Origin: Chloroflexota bacterium
GTDB taxonomy: Bacteria > Chloroflexota > Limnocylindria > Limnocylindrales > CSP1-4
NCBI GenBank assembly: GCA_017882025.1
Contig: JADGQG010000071.1
Location: 1 to 9,196, forward strand
Reading direction: 5' to 3'
DNA: 9,196 bases
The position numbers and the translations under genes are program-made. The notes below the pieces were generated by a model. The model made no database searches. It was given only the letters and a program-made list of their open reading frames with translations, and had not been told where the DNA came from. Position 1 is the stretch's first letter. Every line of letters starts with the position of its first letter. Positions 6,349-9,196 of the stretch are shown in pieces.

Positions 6349-6975
6349 TCAGGGCGTGACGAGCATCACATCCGTGGCGGTGACCGTGCGCGTCGTGTTG
6401 CCGCCGCCCGCTGCAGGGCTCGCGCCCGCCTCCGGGCTGGCACCCGGAGCGCCGAACGCGCCGGCGATCGCCACCTGCACCTGCACCTTCTTCCCCGTTG
6501 TCACGTCCGCCGCGATCGCCGCAGCCTGCGCATGGTACGTCGTGGCACTGGCCAGGTTCACCGTGACGGTGCTGCCGTTCGCCTCCTTGAGGGTCATCGT
6601 GGTGCCGGACATCGAGTCAACGGTCCCCGTCACCAGGACGCCGCCGCCGAAGCCCCCACGGCCCAACCCGGCCGCACCGGCGCCGCCGTTGCCCGTGCCG
6701 CCGTTGGTGAATCCGCCGTTGCCGAAGCCGCCGGGCGTCGAGGCCGCCGCCGCCGGGGCGGTTGCGCGGCCCACAGCGAACGTCACGCCGCCGACGGCCA
6801 CGAGAAGCCCAACGGCGAGGAGGACGCGAAACGTCCGGTCTCCCTTCTTGGCGGGTGCGATGACCGGCGGAGGGGGCGTCGACACGGTGTGGGCGAGCGG
6901 TGCAGTGGCCGGGGCGGCCGGGCCCTGGGATTCGGCCGGCTGGCCCGGCTCGACGGGCGCGAAGGAGTCAGTCAT
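6349..6975 (-). CDS. Membrane-anchored DUF5666-like protein with glycine-rich linker
   Basis: This 208-residue protein has no assigned biochemical role. Residues 1-49 are Pro/Ala-rich and presumably cytoplasmic, ending in KKGDR. A single membrane segment follows (about 50-70). Residues 81-112 are a Gly/Asn-rich linker with GGF and NGG units. Residues 113-172 carry alternating beta-strand patterns (VTGTVDSMSG, TMTL, STVTVNL, GKKVQVQV) that resemble DUF5666, a small beta-barrel domain common in secreted bacterial proteins; a last strand may lie at 194-207. The topology implies an extracytoplasmic barrel on a flexible stalk. ATG 6975 is supported by AAAGGA 7 bases upstream. It lies 29 bases after the permease gene and just before the two-component pair, so it may assist the pump or modulate the kinase; both are inference. 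Confidence 0.8.
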   Translation of the reverse strand: MTDSFAPVEPGQPAESQGPAAPATAPLAHTVSTPPPPVIAPAKKGDRTFRVLLAVGLLVAVGGVTFAVGRATAPAAAASTPGGFGNGGFTNGGTGNGGAGAAGLGRGGFGGGVLVTGTVDSMSGTTMTLKEANGSTVTVNLASATTYHAQAAAIAADVTTGKKVQVQVAIAGAFGAPGASPEAGASPAAGGGNTTRTVTATDVMLVTP

Positions 6976-6982
6976 GAGGCGA

Positions 6983-6988
6983 TCCTTT
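6983..6988 (-). promoter_or_regulatory. Ribosome binding site of the DUF5666-like gene
   Basis: AAAGGA on the minus strand lies 7 bases before the ATG at 6975, in the 29-base gap after the permease gene. It supports that start. Confidence 0.6.
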
Positions 6989-7004
6989 CATTCGTGGCGG
7001 AGGG

Positions 7005-8216
7005 TCATTCGTAACGGAGGGCGACGACTGGATCGAGCCGGGCGGCCTGGCTTGCCGGCCAGACCCCGAACACGATCCCAACCATGAGGCTGAAGCCGAC
7101 GGCCGCCAGGATCGTCAGCGGGTTGAAGATGAATCCCCAGCCGGCGACGACGCCGATCAGGGCGGAGATTGCCAACCCGATCGCGATGCCGAACAGGCCG
7201 CCGGCGAGCGAGAGCACCAGCGCCTCGATCAGGAACTGGGCCAGGATGTCCCGTCCGCGGGCGCCGATCGCCTTGCGGATCCCGATCTCGCGCGTCCGCT
7301 CCCGGACCGAGACCAGCATGATGTTCATGATCCCGATCCCGCCGACGATCAGCGAGATTGACGCGATCCCGGCCAGGAGCACGGTCAGCAGCGTGCTCAC
7401 CGACGACACCGTGGCGAGGAGCTGATCCTGGTTCTGGATCGTGAAGTCGTCCGCGGCAGTTCCGGTCAGCCCGTGGCGCTCGCGGAGCGCGGCGGTGATC
7501 TCGGCCGAGACCGTGGTCATCTGATCGGGCGTCGCGACGCTCACGCCCATCGATCGGACACTGGTCCCGCCCACGATCAGGGCGCTGGCCGTGGAGACCG
7601 GGATCAGGACCTGGTCATCCGGGCTCTGGAAGCCCGTGCCGCCCTTCGCCTGGAGGATTCCGACCACCCGGAACGGGAGCCCACCGATCGTGACGTCCGT
7701 CCCGATCGCGCTCGCGGCCAGGCCCAGGTCGTCCGCCGTCGTGGCGCCCAGGACCGCCACGCGGAGCCCCGCGTCCACGCTGGCCGGGGTCAGGAACGAA
7801 CCCTGCCAGATCGTGTAGGCCCGAACGGTCGGATAGTCCGCCGTCGTGCCGATCACCGTGGTCGTGGTGTTCTTGGCCCCGGCGACCACGAGCTTCTGAG
7901 TCGAGAGCTCCGGCGCGACGGCCTCGACGCCGGCCAGCGAGCGGAGCGCGTCCGCGTCGGCCAGCTTGAGCGTGGCTGACGAGCCGGCCGCCCCGCGCGT
8001 GAAGCCGGTGAACGAGGCGCCGGCGTTGACCGTCAGCAGGTTCGTGCCCAGACCCTGGAGCCGGCTGCTGATCCCGCTGGTCGCGCCCTGGCCGACCGCC
8101 ACGAGCGCCACGACCGACGCCACGCCGATGACGACGCCCAGCATGGTCAGAGCCGTCCGGAGCCGGCCGGTGCCCAGACGCCCGAATGCGAGACGGAAGA
8201 GATCCAGCGCGCTCAT
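7005..8216 (-). CDS. MacB-type ABC transporter permease (FtsX domain)
   Basis: This 403-residue integral membrane protein has normal length for the family. Membrane segment 1 (about 21-43, after RLRTALTMLGVVIG) is followed by a MacB periplasmic core-like domain (about 45-265). Three more segments follow (about 272-300, 327-357 and 366-388) in an FtsX domain with typical motifs GGIGIMNIMLVSV, RTREIGIRKAIGA and VFGVWPASQAARLDPV. The protein ends in VALRYE, the usual C-terminus of this family. ATG 8216 overlaps the ATPase stop as ATGA, so the two are translationally coupled; the open frame upstream of it merely shadows the ATPase gene. With the ATPase and adaptor it should form a MacAB-like tripartite or mechanotransmission-type complex that exports drugs, peptides or lipids. 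The substrate cannot be read from the sequence. Confidence 0.95.
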   Translation of the reverse strand: MSALDLFRLAFGRLGTGRLRTALTMLGVVIGVASVVALVAVGQGATSGISSRLQGLGTNLLTVNAGASFTGFTRGAAGSSATLKLADADALRSLAGVEAVAPELSTQKLVVAGAKNTTTTVIGTTADYPTVRAYTIWQGSFLTPASVDAGLRVAVLGATTADDLGLAASAIGTDVTIGGLPFRVVGILQAKGGTGFQSPDDQVLIPVSTASALIVGGTSVRSMGVSVATPDQMTTVSAEITAALRERHGLTGTAADDFTIQNQDQLLATVSSVSTLLTVLLAGIASISLIVGGIGIMNIMLVSVRERTREIGIRKAIGARGRDILAQFLIEALVLSLAGGLFGIAIGLAISALIGVVAGWGFIFNPLTILAAVGFSLMVGIVFGVWPASQAARLDPVVALRYE

Positions 8217-8887
8217 GCCGCGATGCGCCCGTCGCGGAGGTGTACCTGGCGGCTGGCCACGGCCGCCACGTCCACGTCGTGGGTGATCAGGATGATGGTC
8301 CGGCCGGAGGCATGGAGGCCGTGGAAGAGCGCGATGACCTCGTCCCCGGAGTGGCTGTCGAGGTTGCCCGTCGGCTCGTCCGCCAGGAGGATCGCGGGCT
8401 CCGTGACGATCGCGCGGGCGATCCCGACGCGCTGCTGCTGGCCGCCGGACAGTTCGGCGGGCTCGTGGTCCAGCCGGTCGCCCAGGCCCAGGCGCTCCAG
8501 CGCCGCCTGCGCGCGGGCGTGGCGTTCGCGGCGCGGGACGCCCTGGTACATGAGCGGCGCCGCCACGTTCTCCAGGGCGGAGGTTCGCGGCAGCAGGTTG
8601 TACGACTGGAAGACGAAGCCGATCGCCCGGCTCCGGAGGCGGGCGAGCCCGTCGTCGTCGAGCGACTCGACGGGGGTGCCGTCCAGGACGTAGCGGCCCT
8701 CGGTTGGTCGATCCAGGCACCCCAGGATGTTCATCATCGTGGACTTCCCGGAGCCCGAGGGTCCGATGATCGCGACGAACTCGCCGCGGGCCACCTGGAG
8801 GTCCACGGACACGAGCGCCGGCACCGCGAGGCGGCCGGACGTGTAGACACGGGAGACTCCCTCGAGCGCGATAAGCGTGTCGGTCAC
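8213..8887 (-). CDS. MacB/LolD-type ABC transporter ATP-binding protein
   Basis: This 224-residue cytoplasmic ATPase powers the permease encoded next to it. All catalytic motifs are intact: Walker A GPSGSGKST (42-50, K48), the Q-loop (Q94 in FVFQSYNLLP), the signature LSGGQQQR (from 146), Walker B ILLADEP (D170, E171), the D-loop GNLD and the H-loop H203 in THD. FVFQSYNLLP and the length match the MacB/LolD/FtsE-like group, whose ATPase and permease are separate in many bacteria. GTG 8887 overlaps the adaptor stop as GTGA, and its own stop overlaps the permease start as ATGA, so the three genes are tightly coupled. It is probably a MacB-like exporter subunit; LolD-type lipoprotein release is less likely beside an adaptor gene. 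Confidence 0.96.
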   Translation of the reverse strand: MTDTLIALEGVSRVYTSGRLAVPALVSVDLQVARGEFVAIIGPSGSGKSTMMNILGCLDRPTEGRYVLDGTPVESLDDDGLARLRSRAIGFVFQSYNLLPRTSALENVAAPLMYQGVPRRERHARAQAALERLGLGDRLDHEPAELSGGQQQRVGIARAIVTEPAILLADEPTGNLDSHSGDEVIALFHGLHASGRTIILITHDVDVAAVASRQVHLRDGRIAA

Positions 8888-9196
8888 GGCTGGGTGCCCC
8901 GGCCGAAGCCGCCGCCGCCACCACCGACGCCCGGGATCGCGACGCTACCGCCCGCGGACGACGTGGAAGTCCGTGCCGACACCGTCCCGATAGAGACCGT
9001 TTCGCCTTCCGACAGGCCGGTCTTGATCTCGGCGAGGCTGGTCGTCACGAGGCCCACGTCGACCGAGGTGACCTGCGACGTGCCGTCCGCGGCGATGACG
9101 CGGACGCCGTAGGAGCCGGCGGACCCGACGAGTGCGATGGCGGGAACCGCGATGACGTTCGCGGCTTGCGCCGTGGTGACCGCGGCGCTCGCCGTC
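8884..9196 (-). CDS. C-terminus of a MacA/HlyD-type periplasmic adaptor subunit (partial)
   Basis: The frame is open from the right edge to TGA 8884-8886 and gives about 103 residues; the start lies outside the window. The fragment contains VIAVPAIALVG, a beta-rich stretch with YGVRVIAADG and a segment ending LSEGETVSIG. This is the order seen in the beta-barrel and membrane-proximal domains of MacA/RND-type adaptors (VPxxAL, then V.VG, then GL..G..VV). The last 17 or so residues are a glycine-rich tail (GVGGGGGFGRGTQP) that is unusual for the family. The stop overlaps the ATPase GTG by 4 bases. It should link the permease to the outer envelope or act as the extracytoplasmic part of the pump. 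Confidence is limited only by truncation. Confidence 0.85.
   Translation of the reverse strand, partial: TASAAVTTAQAANVIAVPAIALVGSAGSYGVRVIAADGTSQVTSVDVGLVTTSLAEIKTGLSEGETVSIGTVSARTSTSSAGGSVAIPGVGGGGGGFGRGTQP

Noticed and set aside
7005..8924. Possible ATPase-permease fusion, because the permease frame stays open to 8924
   Set aside because: The upstream part is out of frame with the ATPase and reads as Arg/Pro-rich nonsense. The ATPase has its own intact frame, and the ATGA overlap at 8213-8216 gives a proper permease start of family length.

Overview
The window is GC-rich with strongly G/C-biased third codon positions, several GTG starts, short intergenic gaps and 4-base gene overlaps. This fits a high-GC free-living bacterium. 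A Chloroflexota (Limnocylindria/Ellin6529-like) or actinobacterial source is my guess from general gene style; no marker gene settles it.

Layout. Positions 2-160 (+) hold the last 52 codons of an unidentified gene. It converges on one long gene at 285-4022 (-), which encodes a 1245-residue protein joining a TM0106/Cas4-type RecB nuclease with a likely Fe-S cluster, an RNase H-fold exonuclease-like domain and an SF1 helicase. A strong hairpin (272-297) sits over its stop codon. A 318-bp non-coding stretch (4023-4340), rich in inverted repeats, separates this gene from a six-gene cluster that is read on the minus strand from the right edge.

The cluster, in order of transcription: the C-terminus of a MacA/HlyD-type periplasmic adaptor (8884-9196, cut by the window edge), a MacB/LolD-type ABC ATPase (8213-8887), a MacB-type FtsX-domain permease (7005-8216), a membrane-anchored DUF5666-like protein with a glycine-rich linker (6349-6975), an OmpR-type response regulator (5638-6309) and a sensor histidine kinase (4341-5648). 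Overlaps of 4, 4 and 11 bases and gaps of 29 and 41-or-fewer bases point to one operon. Its promoter lies outside the window.

How the genes may work together: the adaptor, ATPase and permease form a MacAB-like export or envelope-stress pump. The two-component pair probably senses an extracytoplasmic signal and controls the operon. The DUF5666-like protein between them is an unexplained accessory, possibly a sensor or pump partner. The helicase-nuclease is a separate transcription unit, likely for DNA repair or possibly defence. I found no tRNA, rRNA, CRISPR array, transposase or integration site, and no clear evidence of a wholly new multigene system. The best leads are the helicase-nuclease, the DUF5666-like protein in the pump/sensor operon, and the hairpin-rich intergenic region.
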